Shown: positions 39,360 through 51,734, counted from the first letter of the stretch. The stretch is 64,000 bases of DNA from Prorocentrum cordatum (GCA_963575745.1 CAUYUJ010004302.1:396743-460742); one strand, 5' to 3'. Notes: generated by a model from the letters alone, not told the origin. Made by a program: numbers and translations.

Positions 39360-39440
39360 CCCGTACCTATACGACCACCCTTCGGGTGATAAGGAGGCGG
39401 GGGGGGGGGAGAGGGGGGGAACCAACATCTTGACTCAACC
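39360..39440. repeat. ACCTATACGACCACCCTTCGG unit, copy 1
   Basis: CTATACGACCACCCTTCGGG with GTGATAAGGAGG, a G-run and AACCAACATCTTGACTC recurs at about 42540-42605. It links this area to the satellite downstream. Confidence 0.7.
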
Positions 39441-39494
39441 GATCTCACTATCGATTTCACTCAACGGAACACCACGGGATACTTGCCGATCTCA

Positions 39495-40592
39495 GAGAGA
39501 GCGTGATCCACCGCCGCTTTACTGTGGAAAATTGCCAACCTTTTCCTCTGGAGCCCAGGGGTCGCCCCCCCCCCCCCACCGAAAATCCCCCCCCCCGCTG
39601 GAACCCCTCCCCCCCCCCCCCCCCCTCCCGGCAAACCCCCCCCCACCTCCCGTAACCCTCCCCCCCCCCCCCCCCCCCTCGAAAACCGGGGGGGTCCGGT
39701 TCGAACTACTACCAGTTCGAACCCCTCCCCCCCCCCCTCGAAAACCGGAGGGGGGGTCACTACCGGTTCGAACCCCTCCCCACCCCCCCACTCACCGCCA
39801 GCAAACGACTCCCGGTCCCTACCACCGTCCGCATCACATCCTCCACTGTTGTTCCCAGCACCACTGTCCTCACCACCACTGTCCCCACTGTGTCCCCACC
39901 AGTGCCCCCACCACTGTCGCACTGTCCCCACTGTCCCCACCACTGTTCCCACCACGGTTCCACTCTCCCCACTGTCTCCACGGCCCCAACCACTGCCCGA
40001 CTATCCCCACTGTCCCACTGACTCCGCCGCTGTCCCACTGAGCTGTCCCACTGTTCCCACCACTGTCCCCACCACTGTCCCCACTGTACCTCTGTCCCAT
40101 TGTCCCACCGCCGTCCTCGCCACCGCCTTCACCACTGTCCCCACCACCATTGTACCCTCCACTGTCCCACTGTTTCCACCTCATTCCCACTGTGCCCACA
40201 CCACTGTCCCCACCACCACCGTCCCCACCACAGTCCACTGTCCCCCCTGTTCCCACCATTGTCCCCACCACTGTCCCCACCACTACCGGCCCTCTACTGT
40301 CCCACTGTCCCACTGTCCCCACCACTGTCCCGCTGTCCCCTCACCACTGTCCCACCAACACCGTCCCCACCTCTGTCCGCACCCCCACTCGGTTTTCGAG
40401 GGGGGGGGGGGGGGTTCGAACCGGTAGTGACCCCCCCCCCCTTTTTCATGATGAGGGGGGGGGGGGGGAGGGGTTCGAACCGGTAGTGACCCCCCCCGGT
40501 TTTCCGGTGGGGGGGGGGGGGGGAAGGGGTTCGAACCGGCAGTGACCCCCCCCGGTTTTCCGCCAGCAGCGGTAGAACACGCTCTTTCCGAT
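39495..40592. repeat. Foldback with poly-C/poly-G arms around a CCACTGTCCCC minisatellite
   Basis: The left arm (39495-39790: AGAGCGTGATCCACCGCCGC, then GAAAACCGGGGGGGTC and GGTTCGAACCCCTCCCC blocks) is inverse to the right arm (40384-40592). Poly-C runs of up to about 18 bases are in the left arm and poly-G runs in the right. The spacer (39845-40380) is an irregular minisatellite of CCACTGTCCCC and ACCACTGTCCC. Confidence 0.75.
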
Positions 40593-41511
40593 CTCACAAC
40601 CTATCTCACGAGCGATCTCACTCAACGGGACACCACGGGACACCACGGGCCACAACGGGACACCACGGGACACCGCGGAACAACTCTCGATCTCACTATC
40701 GGTCTCACTGTCGATCTCACCATCGATCTCACTCAACGAGACACTAGAGGACACCACGGGACACCTAGGGACACCATATCGATCTCACTATCGATCTCAC
40801 TATCGATCTCACTCAAAGGGACACCACTGGACACAACGGGACACCTGTCAATCTTACTATCGATCTCACTATCGATCTTACTTTTTGGAAGTACTTGTTG
40901 GTCCACCACAGGACACCTCGGGGCACCACATCGATCTCACTATAGATCTCCCTATCGATCTCACTATCGATCTCACTCAACGGGACACCACGGGACACCT
41001 GTCGATCTCACTATCGATCTCACGATCGATCTTACTCAACGGGACACCACGGGGCACCACATCGATCTCAGCATCGATCTCAATATCGATCTCAGTATCG
41101 ATCTCACTCAACGGGACACCACGGGACACCACGGGACACCGCGGGACATCGCGAGCCACCGCCGGACGGACGGACGGACGCGCGGGGGAGAATCATTTGT
41201 CTTGCCTTCGCCCTAGCAACGGCGGACACCAGGGGACACCACGGGACATCACGGGACACCGTGGGACACCGCGGACCACCGCCGGACGTGCAGGAGCGGG
41301 AGAATCATGTGCCTTGACTTCGCCATAGCAGCGGCGGACTCCACGGGACACCACGGGACACCGCGGGACACCGCGGGCCACAGCGGGCCACAGCCGGACG
41401 GACGGACGGGGGAGAAGCATTTGTCTTGACTTCGCCCTAGCAACGGCGGACGACACCGAACACCACGGGACACCACGGGACACCGCGGGACACCGCCGGA
41501 GGGGCGGGAGG

Positions 41512-41690
41512 GGGAGAAGCATTTGTCTTGACTTCGCCCTAGCAACGGCGGGTTCATTCCTCTCGCGCGCCCACGCAGCTTCGCCCCGCCCGCACGCACG
41601 AGACAAACGAAACAAAACGATTTCCCTGATTAGGGGTCTCCGTTCCATTGCGATGTCACCCGCCAACCTTCGCTCGATCTCACTATCGAT
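41512..41690. repeat. Conserved block in satellite, copy 1
   Basis: TTTGTCTTGACTTCGCCCTA, then CGCGCGCCCACGCAGCTTCG, AACGATTTCCCTG and GGGGTCTCCGTTCCA. Copies: 42220-42395, 43930-44110, 44473-44650; diverged copy 59525-59620. Short 5' fragments without the tail occur at about 41189, 41302, 41411 and 43848. Confidence 0.88.
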
Positions 41691-42219
41691 CTCACTCAAC
41701 GGGACACCAAAGGACGCCACGGGACATCATGGGGCACCACGGGGCACCTCGGGACACCAAATCGATTTCACTATCGAACCCCCTATCGATCTCACTATCG
41801 ATCTCACTCAACGGGACACCACTGGACACCACCGGACACCACGGGACACCTGTCGATCTCACTATCGATCTCACTATCGATCTCACTTTTTGGGACACCA
41901 CGGGACACCTCGGGGCACCACATCGATCTCAACATCGATCTTACTATCGATCTCACTTAAGGGGACACCACCGGACACCACGGGACACCTGTCGATCTCA
42001 CTCATTATCGATCTCACTGTTTGTGACGCCACGGGACACCTCGGGACACCACACCGATCTCAACAACGATCTCACTATCGATCTCACTATCGATCTCACT
42101 CAACGGGACACCACGGGACACCACGGGACACCACCGAACACGGGACACCACGGGACACCACTGGACACCACGGGACACCGCGGGACACCGCTAGGGCCAC
42201 CGGCGGACGGACGGACGGG

Positions 42220-42395
42220 GGAGAATCATTTGTCTTAACTTCGCCCTAGCAACGGCGGGTTCATACCTCTCGCGCGCCCACGCAGCTTCGCCTCGCCCGC
42301 ACGCACGACACGAACGAAACGAAACGATTTTCCTGGTTGGGGGTCTCCGTTCCACCGCGACCTCATCCACCAACCTTCGCTCGATCCCACTATCG
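42220..42395. repeat. Conserved block in satellite, copy 2
   Basis: Same order of segments as 41512-41690, followed again by CGATC(T/C)CACTATCGATCTC satellite. Confidence 0.88.
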
Positions 42396-42814
42396 ATCTC
42401 ACTCAACGGGACACCATAGGACACCACGCGACACCACGGGACACCACATCGATCTCACTATCGATCTCCCTATTGATCTCACTATCGATCTCACTCAACG
42501 GGGCACCACGGGACACCACGGGACACCTGTCGATCTCACTACCTATACGACCACCCTTCGGGTGATAAGGAGGTTCGGGGGGGGGAAACCAACGTCTCAC
42601 TCGATCGGTCTCACTATCGATCTCAGTATCGATCTCACTATCGGTCTCGCTCGATCGATCTCACTCGATCGATCTCACAATCGATCTCACTCGATCTATC
42701 TCATTCGATCGATCTCACAATTGATCTCACAATCGATCTCACAATCGATCACACAATCGATCTCACATTCGATCTCACATTCGGTCCCAATATCGATATC
42801 AGAATCGCTCTCAC

Positions 42815-43741
<927 letters not shown>

Positions 43742-44650
43742 GGGACACCGCGGGACACCGGCGGGACACCGCGGGACACCGCGGGACACCGCGGGACACC
43801 GCGGGACACCAGCGGGACACCGCGGGGCCCCGGCCGCCCGGAAGGGAATCATTTGGTCCGGCCGCGCCTCAGCCACACGGGACACCAGCGGGACACTGGC
43901 GGGACACCGCGGGGCCCCGGCCGCCCGGAAGGGAGACATTTGGTCTGGCCGCGCCTCAGCCACAGGAGACTTTTTCTCGCCCGCCCACGCAGCTTCGCCT
44001 CGCCCGCACGGCACGCACAAACACAAGACCGAAATCGATTTCCCGGTAGGGGGGCTCTCCGTTCCACTTCGATCTCACCCCCTCAACTCCGATCGATCTC
44101 ACTATCAATCTCACTTTTGGGACACCTCGGGACACCTCGGGGCACCACATCGATCTCAACTTCGATCTCACTATCGCTCTGACTATCGATCTCACTCAAC
44201 GGGACACCACGGGACACCTGCCGATCTCACTATCGATCTCACTATCGATCTCACTTTTTGGGACACCAAGGGACACCTCGGGGCACCACATCGATCTCTG
44301 CAACGATCTCACTATCGATCTCACTATCGATCTCACTCAACGGGACACCACGGGACACGTCCGGACACCACGGGACACCACCGAACACGGGACACCACGG
44401 GACACCACTGGACACCACGGGACACCGTGGGACACCGCTAGGGCCACCGGCGGACGGACGGACGGACGGACGGGGGGGGAATCAGTTGTCTTGACTTCGC
44501 CCTAGCAACGGCGGGTTCATTCCTCTCGCGCGCCCACGCAGCTCCGCCTCGCCCGCACGCACGACACGAACGAAACGAAACGATTTCCGTGGTTGGGGGT
44601 CTCCGTCCCACTGCGATCTCAATTCTTTCACTCTGATTTCCCTGGGGATC
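43742..44650. repeat. Satellite resumes, with conserved block copies 3 and 4
   Basis: CGCGGGACACCG units (43742-43820), block copy 3 (43930-44110), ATCGATCTCACT and CGGGACACC satellite (44090-44450), block copy 4 (44473-44650). Confidence 0.9.
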
Positions 44651-44722
44651 GACGATTAAAGTGTGTGTATGTGTGCTTCTTGGCGGGGCCCCAAGTCGGG
44701 CGCGAAGAGGGAGCCAACTGGG

Positions 44723-45597
44723 GGAGGAGGAGGAGGAGGAGGAGGAGGAGGAGGAGGAGGAGGAGGAGGAGGAGGAGGAGGAGGAGAAGAGGAGGAGGAG
44801 GCGGAGGAGGAGGAAGAGGAGGAGGAGGAGGGAGGAGGGAGGAGGGAGGAGGAGGAGGGAGGAGGAGGAGGAGGAGGAGGAGGAGGAGGAGGAGGAGGAG
44901 GAGGAGGAGGAGGAGGAGGAGAGGAGGAGGAGGAGGAGGAGGGAGGAGGAGGAGGAGGAGGAGGAGGAGAAGGAGGAGGAGAAGGAGGAGGAGGCGGAAG
45001 GAGGAGGAGGAGGGAGGAGGAGGAGGAGGAGGAGGAGGAGGAGGAGGAGGAGGAGAAGGAGGAGGAGGAGGCGGAGGCGGGGCGGAGGAGGAGGAGGAGG
45101 AGGAGGGGCGGCGGGAGGAGGAGGAGGAGGAGGAGGAGGAGGAGGAGGAGAAGGAGACGGAGGAGGAGGAGCGGGGCTCTCTCCGGCGCGGCGCGCGAAG
45201 AGGGCGCAACTGGGGGGAGGAGGAGAGGAGGAGGAGGAGGAGGAGGAGGAGGAGGAGGAGGAGGCGGAGGAGGAGGAGGAGGAGGAGGAGGAGGAGGAGG
45301 AGAGGAGGAGGAGGAGAGGAGGAGGAGAAGGAGGAGGAGGAGGAGGGGGGGAGGGAGGGGAGGAGGAGGAGGGGGAGGAGGAGGGGGAGGGAGGGAGGAG
45401 GAGGAGGGAGAGGAGGAGGAAGAGGAGCAGGAGGAGGAGGAGGAGAGGGGGGAGGAGGGGGAGGGAGGAGAAGGAGGAGGAGGAGGAGGAGGAGAAGGAG
45501 GAGGAGGGAGGAGGAGGAGGAGGCGGAGGAGGAGGAGGAGGAGGAGGAGGAGGAGGCGGAGGAGGAGGAGGAGGAGGAGGAGGAGGAGGAGGAGGGG
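44723..45597. repeat. Long GGA array upstream of the LINE
   Basis: About 875 bp of interrupted GGA. A non-GGA unit (CGGGGCTCTCTCCGGCGCGG with GCGAAGAGGGCGCAACTGG) interrupts at 45172-45215. A related unit precedes the array (44690-44722, GCGAAGAGGGAGCCAACTGG). The array lies in frame with the LINE and so falsely extends its open frame by 340 codons. Confidence 0.95.
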
Positions 45598-45612
45598 GCC
45601 CCGAGAGTGCCC

Positions 45613-48582
45613 ATGGGTCCGCAGGAGCAGGTGGACGACTTGTACGGTTATTGGCTTGGACATTGGGCCCCTCCTGAGGCTGCTAGGAGTCTTCCTGACC
45701 CCATTGAGTACCTCACGAGCGAGATAAACAAGCAAGCACTGGAGCAGGGTTGCAGGATGGAGGATCTGGTGGGCCCCCCGAAGACCCCCAGCGAGATCAG
45801 AGCTGCAGCGAGGAGGTTTAAGCGTTTCACGGCGTGCGGGATCGACATGCTCAGGCCCAGGGACCTTGTCAAGGCCAAAGATGGGATCCTCGAGGTGCTT
45901 GGTGAGCTCTGGGTCTGGATGGAGTGTCTTGGGACGTACCCCACCCTGATGCTGACCACGGTCCTCGCGATGCTAGGTAAGCCCGAAGGAGGTTTTCGAC
46001 CGATAGGCCTGCTCCCAACCCCTGTCCGTGTTTTCTCGATGTTGGATCGACCTGAGATCCGTGCGTGGGAAGCCTCGGTCAAGAGGCCCTACAGGTACGG
46101 AATTTCGGGAAGGAGTTGCGAGAGAGCGGTGTGGGAGCAGAGCCTAGTGGTTGAGCAGCACATCAGTGCAGGAGGCTGCTCGGCATGTGGGCTCGTGGAC
46201 CTGACCAAGGCATACGAGAAGGTGAACCACTACCTTCTCGCACGAGCCGCAGTCAAGCATAGGTATAATATGATCCGTCTTCGTTTGAAGCTGTCCTTGT
46301 ATCGAGGCAAGCGGAACATCAGCATCTTAGGAGTGTGCGCATTAGTGGCAGAAGTTGACCAGGGTATTATTGCAGGCTGCGGGGAAGCGACCAGTTTGCT
46401 CAGCTGCCTGCTGCTGGACCCCTTGGATTCGACATGCGAACACTTTGGCAGCATTGGCATATACAACGTCGTCGATGATATCACGTTACAGTCGTCTGGG
46501 CACCCGTCGCAAGTGGAAGTCAGGCTGCCGAAGGCGATCTTTTACTTGTGCACGCTGCTTGAGCGGCTGCTGTTAGTGATCTCACAGTCCAAGGGCCTCG
46601 TGCTGAGCACCCACGCGAGCACGAGGCAGGTCATAGTCAGTAAGCTTCGGAAGTGGAACTTCGAGGGGGCGCTTTCAGGAAGGAACCTGGGATGTGACCA
46701 AACGATGGCTGCCAAGGGGACCCGTGGTTCCAAGGTGTTACAAGCCAGGCTGAGGCGCCTCAAGGGGCGCAGTGGAAGGATCCGCGGACTCAGGAGCTCT
46801 AGGAAAGGTATGATGCGCGTGGCCCGTTCTGGGGGACTTGCAGCTACCACGTATGGGGCGAGAGTCAACGGGGTGGCCACCACTAAGCTTCAGCAGATAA
46901 GGAGTGCAGTAGGAGCTGCTGTGTTTGGGACTCCCAAGGGCAGGATCAGGACTCTGGAGTTTCTTCTCAGCGAGGAGCCCAAGGGAGACCCAGCATTCGA
47001 CGCGAACCTGTTACCGCTCCTCATGTGGGGTCAGGCGGTCAGGAGCAAGTGGGTGGAGCCCAAGGCGATGCAGCAGAGTTTCCAGTTTTTCAAGAACAAG
47101 CAGGATTTCGACTGGAGCCAGGTGCGAGGTCCTGCAGGTGCGGTCGTCTTGACCCTTAGGCGGATAGGCTTGGAACCAAGGGCCTGGAACCTGTTCGTCA
47201 CCAACTCGGGGTTAGAGATTGACTTGGAGTATCTTGGAGGACGTTCTCTGAAGATGGTTCTGGAAAGGTTTTTTCGGGAAAGCCGTGTCAGAAGCCTGGG
47301 GGACGGTCGCGTGGAAGGTCTCGACGAGGGGCCGCTGCTGGAACCCGTCATCGAAGTGCTCAGGGACCTCAGGGCCAAGGGCAGGTGGCAGGCGGCAGCG
47401 GGGCTCGCGGGAGTGGTCGCAGGCGGGTATCAGACCCAGGATAAGCTGTACCAGGACAGGCGAGTTTTGGACAACAAGTGTATGCTGTGCCAAGGAGAAG
47501 TAGGTTCTGCATTACACAGGTTTCGATGCCCAGCCCATCAGCCACGAATTCGAGATCTCGGAGTCCAAGAGCTGTTGGACACGCCCGTGCTGCCAGGAAC
47601 GGAGGTGCTCCACACGAGGGCGCTCTTTCCAAGTGTCGAGTGGGCTTGGCCCATACCGCACCAGCGGGCAGGATTTCAGTGGGACGTGGTACCGCCGAAC
47701 GGGGTGCTCGACCAAAGAGTGTGTCTAGACGGATCAGGTTATGACCAAGATCAGCCTTCTCTAGCCCGCGCAGGGTGGGCGGTGGTCACCGTCACGGCCA
47801 GCGGGCACATCATAGGCTCGGCGTACGGGCCCCTGCCGCACATCGTTCAGCTCGCGGGGGCAGGGGAGGTGTACGCCTTCCTCATGGCGATTCGGTTGGC
47901 GGGCCCGCTAGGGCTCGATGTGATCACGGATTGCAAGATGGTGGAGGATATATGGGGGTTCGGGCCTGAGCAGAACCTGGAGGACGTAGCATATTCAGAG
48001 CTTTGGAGGGAAATATTTCGGCTGGCAGGGGATCTCGGACGTGATCTGATTTCGGTACGTAGGGTTAGGTCTCACCTCTCCCTCGGTCAGGCCCGTAGGC
48101 AGGGGGTGCGTGAGTGGGAGTGGAGAGGCAACAAGCGGGCAGACGAGCTCGCCAAGCTTGGGGCCCAGGCTCATCCCACCAACCCCTTGGTCAAGGCTCA
48201 GCTTAAACACAGTTTTAATCTAGTCAAACAGTCGGCCTGGTTGATTGCCGAGGTCATGAGTGACCTCTCGGTTAAGAATTTCCCAGATGTGGCGCGTGTG
48301 CACAGGCCTCGTAGGCCCAAGCCACAGCAGCTGCAGTTGATTCCAGAGCCCAATGGGCATTTAATTGAGAAGTCTGGCAAGCAATATAGATGTGCGACGT
48401 GCGGCGAGAGAGGCCGCTCGAGAGCGCACATCTCTTTGACGCCTTGCGGCGGTCCGCCGAGGGTTGCGAGGACGGCGCACCAGAGTCACAGGCTCTGGCT
48501 GGGGGGGGGGGCGGGTGGCCTGGTGCGTGCGTTGCGGCGCGTTTGGGTCCGCTCGGTCTCGGCTCCTTGGGACTCGTTGTGA
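45613..48582 (+). CDS. Non-LTR retrotransposon reverse transcriptase with RNase H
   Basis: 989 codons from ATG 45613; the open frame upstream is only the GGA array. The N-terminal 60 residues are unassigned. The reverse transcriptase region (about 45780-46650) has FRPIGLLPTPVRVFSMLDRP, motif A LVDLTKAYEKVNH, VDQGIIAGCGEATSLLSCLL and the catalytic YNVVDDITLQ. A zinc-binding segment CMLCQGEVGSALHRFRCPAH lies at about 47480-47540. RNase H (about 47720-48160) retains Asp in VCLDGSGYDQD, Glu in AGAGEVYAFLMAIRL, Asp in VITDCKMVEDI and Asp in GNKRADELAKLGA. A C-terminal CATCGERGR may bind zinc. No apurinic-type or restriction-type endonuclease is visible, so the copy is 5'-truncated or relies on another nuclease. 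No stops or frameshifts, so it is young or constrained. Confidence 0.88.
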   Translation: MGPQEQVDDLYGYWLGHWAPPEAARSLPDPIEYLTSEINKQALEQGCRMEDLVGPPKTPSEIRAAARRFKRFTACGIDMLRPRDLVKAKDGILEVLGELWVWMECLGTYPTLMLTTVLAMLGKPEGGFRPIGLLPTPVRVFSMLDRPEIRAWEASVKRPYRYGISGRSCERAVWEQSLVVEQHISAGGCSACGLVDLTKAYEKVNHYLLARAAVKHRYNMIRLRLKLSLYRGKRNISILGVCALVAEVDQGIIAGCGEATSLLSCLLLDPLDSTCEHFGSIGIYNVVDDITLQSSGHPSQVEVRLPKAIFYLCTLLERLLLVISQSKGLVLSTHASTRQVIVSKLRKWNFEGALSGRNLGCDQTMAAKGTRGSKVLQARLRRLKGRSGRIRGLRSSRKGMMRVARSGGLAATTYGARVNGVATTKLQQIRSAVGAAVFGTPKGRIRTLEFLLSEEPKGDPAFDANLLPLLMWGQAVRSKWVEPKAMQQSFQFFKNKQDFDWSQVRGPAGAVVLTLRRIGLEPRAWNLFVTNSGLEIDLEYLGGRSLKMVLERFFRESRVRSLGDGRVEGLDEGPLLEPVIEVLRDLRAKGRWQAAAGLAGVVAGGYQTQDKLYQDRRVLDNKCMLCQGEVGSALHRFRCPAHQPRIRDLGVQELLDTPVLPGTEVLHTRALFPSVEWAWPIPHQRAGFQWDVVPPNGVLDQRVCLDGSGYDQDQPSLARAGWAVVTVTASGHIIGSAYGPLPHIVQLAGAGEVYAFLMAIRLAGPLGLDVITDCKMVEDIWGFGPEQNLEDVAYSELWREIFRLAGDLGRDLISVRRVRSHLSLGQARRQGVREWEWRGNKRADELAKLGAQAHPTNPLVKAQLKHSFNLVKQSAWLIAEVMSDLSVKNFPDVARVHRPRRPKPQQLQLIPEPNGHLIEKSGKQYRCATCGERGRSRAHISLTPCGGPPRVARTAHQSHRLWLGGGAGGLVRALRRVWVRSVSAPWDSL

Positions 48583-48820
48583 AGGGGGTCCTCGCAACCG
48601 TGACGCCGCTAATGGTCTCAGAATGCTCAGGAATGGAGTGGACCCCAGCTCGAAGACGAGCTTTGGGAGGTCTGTTCCGCTCAGATGGCAGGTTCATACA
48701 GGTTGGTCGTCCGCACCTGTCTGAGCCCCATCTTCCAACACTTGTCTTTCTGCACTGTGTTTTTGGGCTGCCTTATCGCTCAGCGGTAACGGACAGCTAA
48801 TGAGCCAATAGGAGCCAATA
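48583..48820 (+). other. 3' untranslated region of the LINE
   Basis: Unique sequence from the stop to AGCCAATAGGAGCCAATAGG (about 48801-48820), a duplicated 10-mer that leads straight into the GGA array. There is no poly-A. The element appears to end in GGA-type repeats. Confidence 0.55.
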
Positions 48821-49122
48821 GGAGGAGGAGGAGGGGGAGGAGGGAGGAGGAGGAGGAGGAGGAGGAGGAGGAGGAGGAGGAGGGGAGGAGGAGGAGGAGG
48901 AGGAGAAGGAGGAGAGGAGGAGGGGGAGGGAGGAGGAGGAGGAGGAGGAGGAGGAGAGGAGGAGGAGGAGAAGGAGGAGGAGGGGGAGGGAGGAGGAGGA
49001 GGAGGAGGAGGAGGAGGAGGAGGAGGAGGAGGAGGAGGAGGAGGAGGAGGAGGAGGAGAGGAGGAGGAGGAGGAGGGGAGGGAGGAGGAGGCGGAGGAGG
49101 AGGAGGCGGAGGAGGAGGAGGA
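48821..49122. repeat. GGA array downstream of the LINE
   Basis: Interrupted GGA. It ends in ACGGGGCTCCCTCGGGCC (49124-49141), like the unit inside the upstream array (45172). The two arrays may be one array split by the LINE. Confidence 0.93.
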
Positions 49123-49232
49123 ACGGGGCTCCCTCGGGCCGCGGCGCGCCTCGGCCACAAAGAGGGCCCCCCCCGACCCGGACCTGTGTGGCGCAGCCCG
49201 AACGCCAGAGACCCCATCCAAGAGCTCCAACG

Positions 49233-49330
49233 CGGTCGAGGGAGGAGGGAGGAGGGAGGAGAGGAGGGAGGGAGGGAGGGAGGGAGGGAGGAGGGAGGAG
49301 GGAGGAGGGAGAGGAGGGAGGAGGGAGGAG
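49233..49330. repeat. GGAGGGA microsatellite
   Basis: GAGGGAGGAGGGAGG repeats flanking GAGTCGACGACTTGAG (about 49327). Confidence 0.9.
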
Positions 49331-49430
49331 TCGACGACTTGAGTGCACGGTCAACTCGTAGCAGAAGGATGCGCAGTGCAGTCAGCCCGTATCAGAAGGA
49401 CGCACGACTAGAATGCAAAAGCCTTCAAGG

Positions 49431-49694
49431 CCCATCTCGAAGCTGTTCGAGCGGGGCGCGGCCAACGAAAGTGGCCAAGGATTGACCGAGGAGGGAAGGA
49501 TGCAAGGGCACCCTTGGGAAGGTTGCCAATCCTTGCCATGCGGATCGACTGTAACAGTGCAGGGGCACTGGAGGCCCAAGTGAACGTGTTTCGAGCGAGG
49601 TTGGGCAGCGAAAGTCGCTGAGAGTGGACCCAAGGGGCAAGGATGCAGGGGTACCCTTGGGAAGGTTGCCATCCTTACTACGCGGGTTGACTGT
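49431..49694. repeat. Dispersed repeat R1, copies 3 and 4 in tandem
   Basis: 49431-49552 and 49590-49694 each run from (T)TCGAGCG to GGTTGACTGT or GGATCGACTGT. The tandem arrangement suggests local duplication. The 49700-49975 region beyond shows no gene. Confidence 0.75.
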
Positions 49695-49975
49695 GATTCC
49701 GTTCGTTGTCATCCTCACCCCGTCATCGCCCTTCTGCTCGGAAGGCCGGGCGGGCCCCGTGGCGTTCGACTGCAAGCCCAGCGTTCCGACGTCGAGGTCT
49801 TCGAGCCGTTTCTGGGGCTGCTCGCTTGATGAACGTGCCCTTCCAGAAGTGCCCATCGTTTTGCACAGGTCGGAGCTGGACCCCCTTCCCTCCTGCCGCG
49901 CGAAGCGCGGCATGGAAGCCCCGACGCCGACGTACGAAAACCGCAAAGATCTCCGAACCTTGATGCTCATGCTTG

Positions 49976-50031
49976 GGTTGGGCATGTCCCCCTGCAGAGG
50001 GATTCGGGTGGAAAATAATTAGTCAAACACG

Positions 50032-50062
<31 letters not shown>

Positions 50063-50169
50063 CACATATATATATATATACATATATACCCAAACATCGT
50101 CAAACAATCGTCCCCGACTATTTGTTGACAATTTTTGGGTACTCCTCCTGTAGAGGGGGCACGCCCGAC
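49976..50169. mobile_element. AT-rich MITE, copy 2, with TA array inside
   Basis: Left end GGTTGGGCATGTCCCCCTGC, right end CCTGTAGAGGGGGCACGCCC GAC in inverse. The interior holds TATATA repeats (50032-50090) and CAAACATCGTCAAACAATCG. The target duplication is imperfect here. Confidence 0.7.
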
Positions 50170-50352
50170 GTAAGCTTATGCGTTTGCTGAGAGGTGCGCG
50201 CGGACTCCTGACGTCGAGCGCTGCTCGGCCGGGCGAAGCGCGGGGAACGCGAAGGCGTGAGGGCCCCTCCGGGAGGCCCGGGAGGTGGCCGATGGGGCGT
50301 GCCCTCAAAACGCCAACCGCAGCAGCCACTGATGTGCTTTCAGCAGGCGTTA

Positions 50353-50505
50353 GGTCGAGCATGTCCTCCTACAGGCAGGTTTTCGAAGAAACATAGGAAT
50401 AGCCAAACAACTATTCCAGAATAGTAAAGAAATTCTATACAAATCGTCCCAATACGGTTTTTTGACTATTCTTGAATATTCCTCCTATAGAGGGACCCGC
50501 CCGAC
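50353..50505. mobile_element. AT-rich MITE, TTA target duplication, copy 3
   Basis: Left end GGTCGAGCATGTCCTCCTAC, right end ATAGAGGGACCCGCCCGAC, flanked by TTA (50350-50352 and 50506-50508). 153 bp. Interior AACTATTCCAGAATAGT is palindromic. Confidence 0.82.
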
Positions 50506-50509
50506 TTAA

Positions 50510-51465
50510 AGCAAGCGGGATTTCGGCCGCCGCGGCTCCGAGCGCCGATGCCTATTGAGGTGGCAGAGATCATCCGATAGCGCTGCTCATCGGGCCACTC
50601 CCAGGGCGCGTCTGGGCAAGGATCTCGAGGCGAAGCCGGCAGTGGCGACGGAGGAAGGGTGGCGGTGTTGTCAGCATGTCTTCCTCGGCCTTCTGCTTTT
50701 TGTGGGGTCGTCGATGTGAAGCAGAGGTCTGGACCCCATGCCCTGGCCCAGCGCTTCAGCCCAAGACCGTCTCTTGGGGCCGAGTTTGGGCCCCAGGAGC
50801 CGACAGTGGCACAAAAACCTCGATCGTGACGTCTTCGCAGCGAGAGGACGTCAGGATCCTCGTGGGCCCTGGAAACGACAGGAGCATAAGCATCGCGTTG
50901 GGAGGAAAGGGTTGGAAGGATGAAGGGTACGAGCATTAGCGTCCCGATGCAATGAACGATGCCTTCGGCTTCCCCCATGATTTCTCCAAAGCCCCATTTC
51001 TCCAAAGCCCTGCCCGATAGTTGTCTTTGTGAAAACGACAGGACAATGTGTGTTACCAATTCAGTTTGCAATTAGCTCGCTTCTAGCGCCGTTTCTGTTC
51101 CCTTCTCCGTCGGCGTATTGTGTCTGGTTCCGGTTCCAGTACCAGTTCCAATTCCGGAATATTTTCCGTCGCCCGCTGATGAAAGCTTCTGGACAACTTT
51201 CTTCATGTTTCAGATCGAGTTGATCCTGGAATCTGCAACAGTTGCTCCTGAAAATCTACAACAGAAGCTGCCCAGCCATTTCAGGGGACAACTGAGGTCC
51301 GGATGCTTTTGCTGGGGCCACGAGGACCAGGAGCGAACGAAGGACAAGGACGTACACGTGCATGAATACACGCCGGCTTCGAATGCACGCGTGGCGCGGG
51401 CGTTTGTAACACGAGGCTGGCCTTGCGGGTGGGGGCCATTATTGTTCATGTCCACGGATGGGCCA
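50510..51465. other. No gene firmly supported
   Basis: A minus-strand frame from 51071 to about 50850 (IGTLMLVPFILPTL) and a plus-strand frame at 51118-51477 (FPSPADESFWTTFFMFQIEL) are mildly coding-like, but neither has family resemblance or splice support. Confidence 0.3.
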
Positions 51466-51734
51466 GAGGCCTCCTAGATGGGGTCATAGTAGGTGGGGTC
51501 GGAGGATCGCGCCGCATCGCCGAGACATCAGCGATGCATCGGCGATGCACCCGCGATGCACCCGCGACGCATCCGCGATGCACCGGCGATGCATCGTCGA
51601 CGTCGGCGATGCATCGGCGACGTCGACGTGAAGCACATCGGGCTGCACATCGAGCCGCACCACCGATGCATCGGCGATGCGGCGAGAACCAGAACCTCCG
51701 GCCCCACCCACTCCGACCCCATCTGGGAGGCCTC
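51466..51734. mobile_element. TIR element with internal GATGCATCGGC repeats, copy 2
   Basis: GAGGCCTCCTAGATGGGG at the left and CCCCATCTGGGAGGCCTC at the right are inverse. Inward are GGTGGGGTCGGAGGATCGCG and its partial inverse. The interior again is GATGCATCGGCGATG words. Same family as 37398-37619. Confidence 0.78.

Noticed and set aside
44593-45612. First 340 codons of the long open frame leading into the LINE
   Set aside because: It is a GGA microsatellite that happens to stay in frame (Gly/Arg/Glu in all phases). The reverse transcriptase begins after it.
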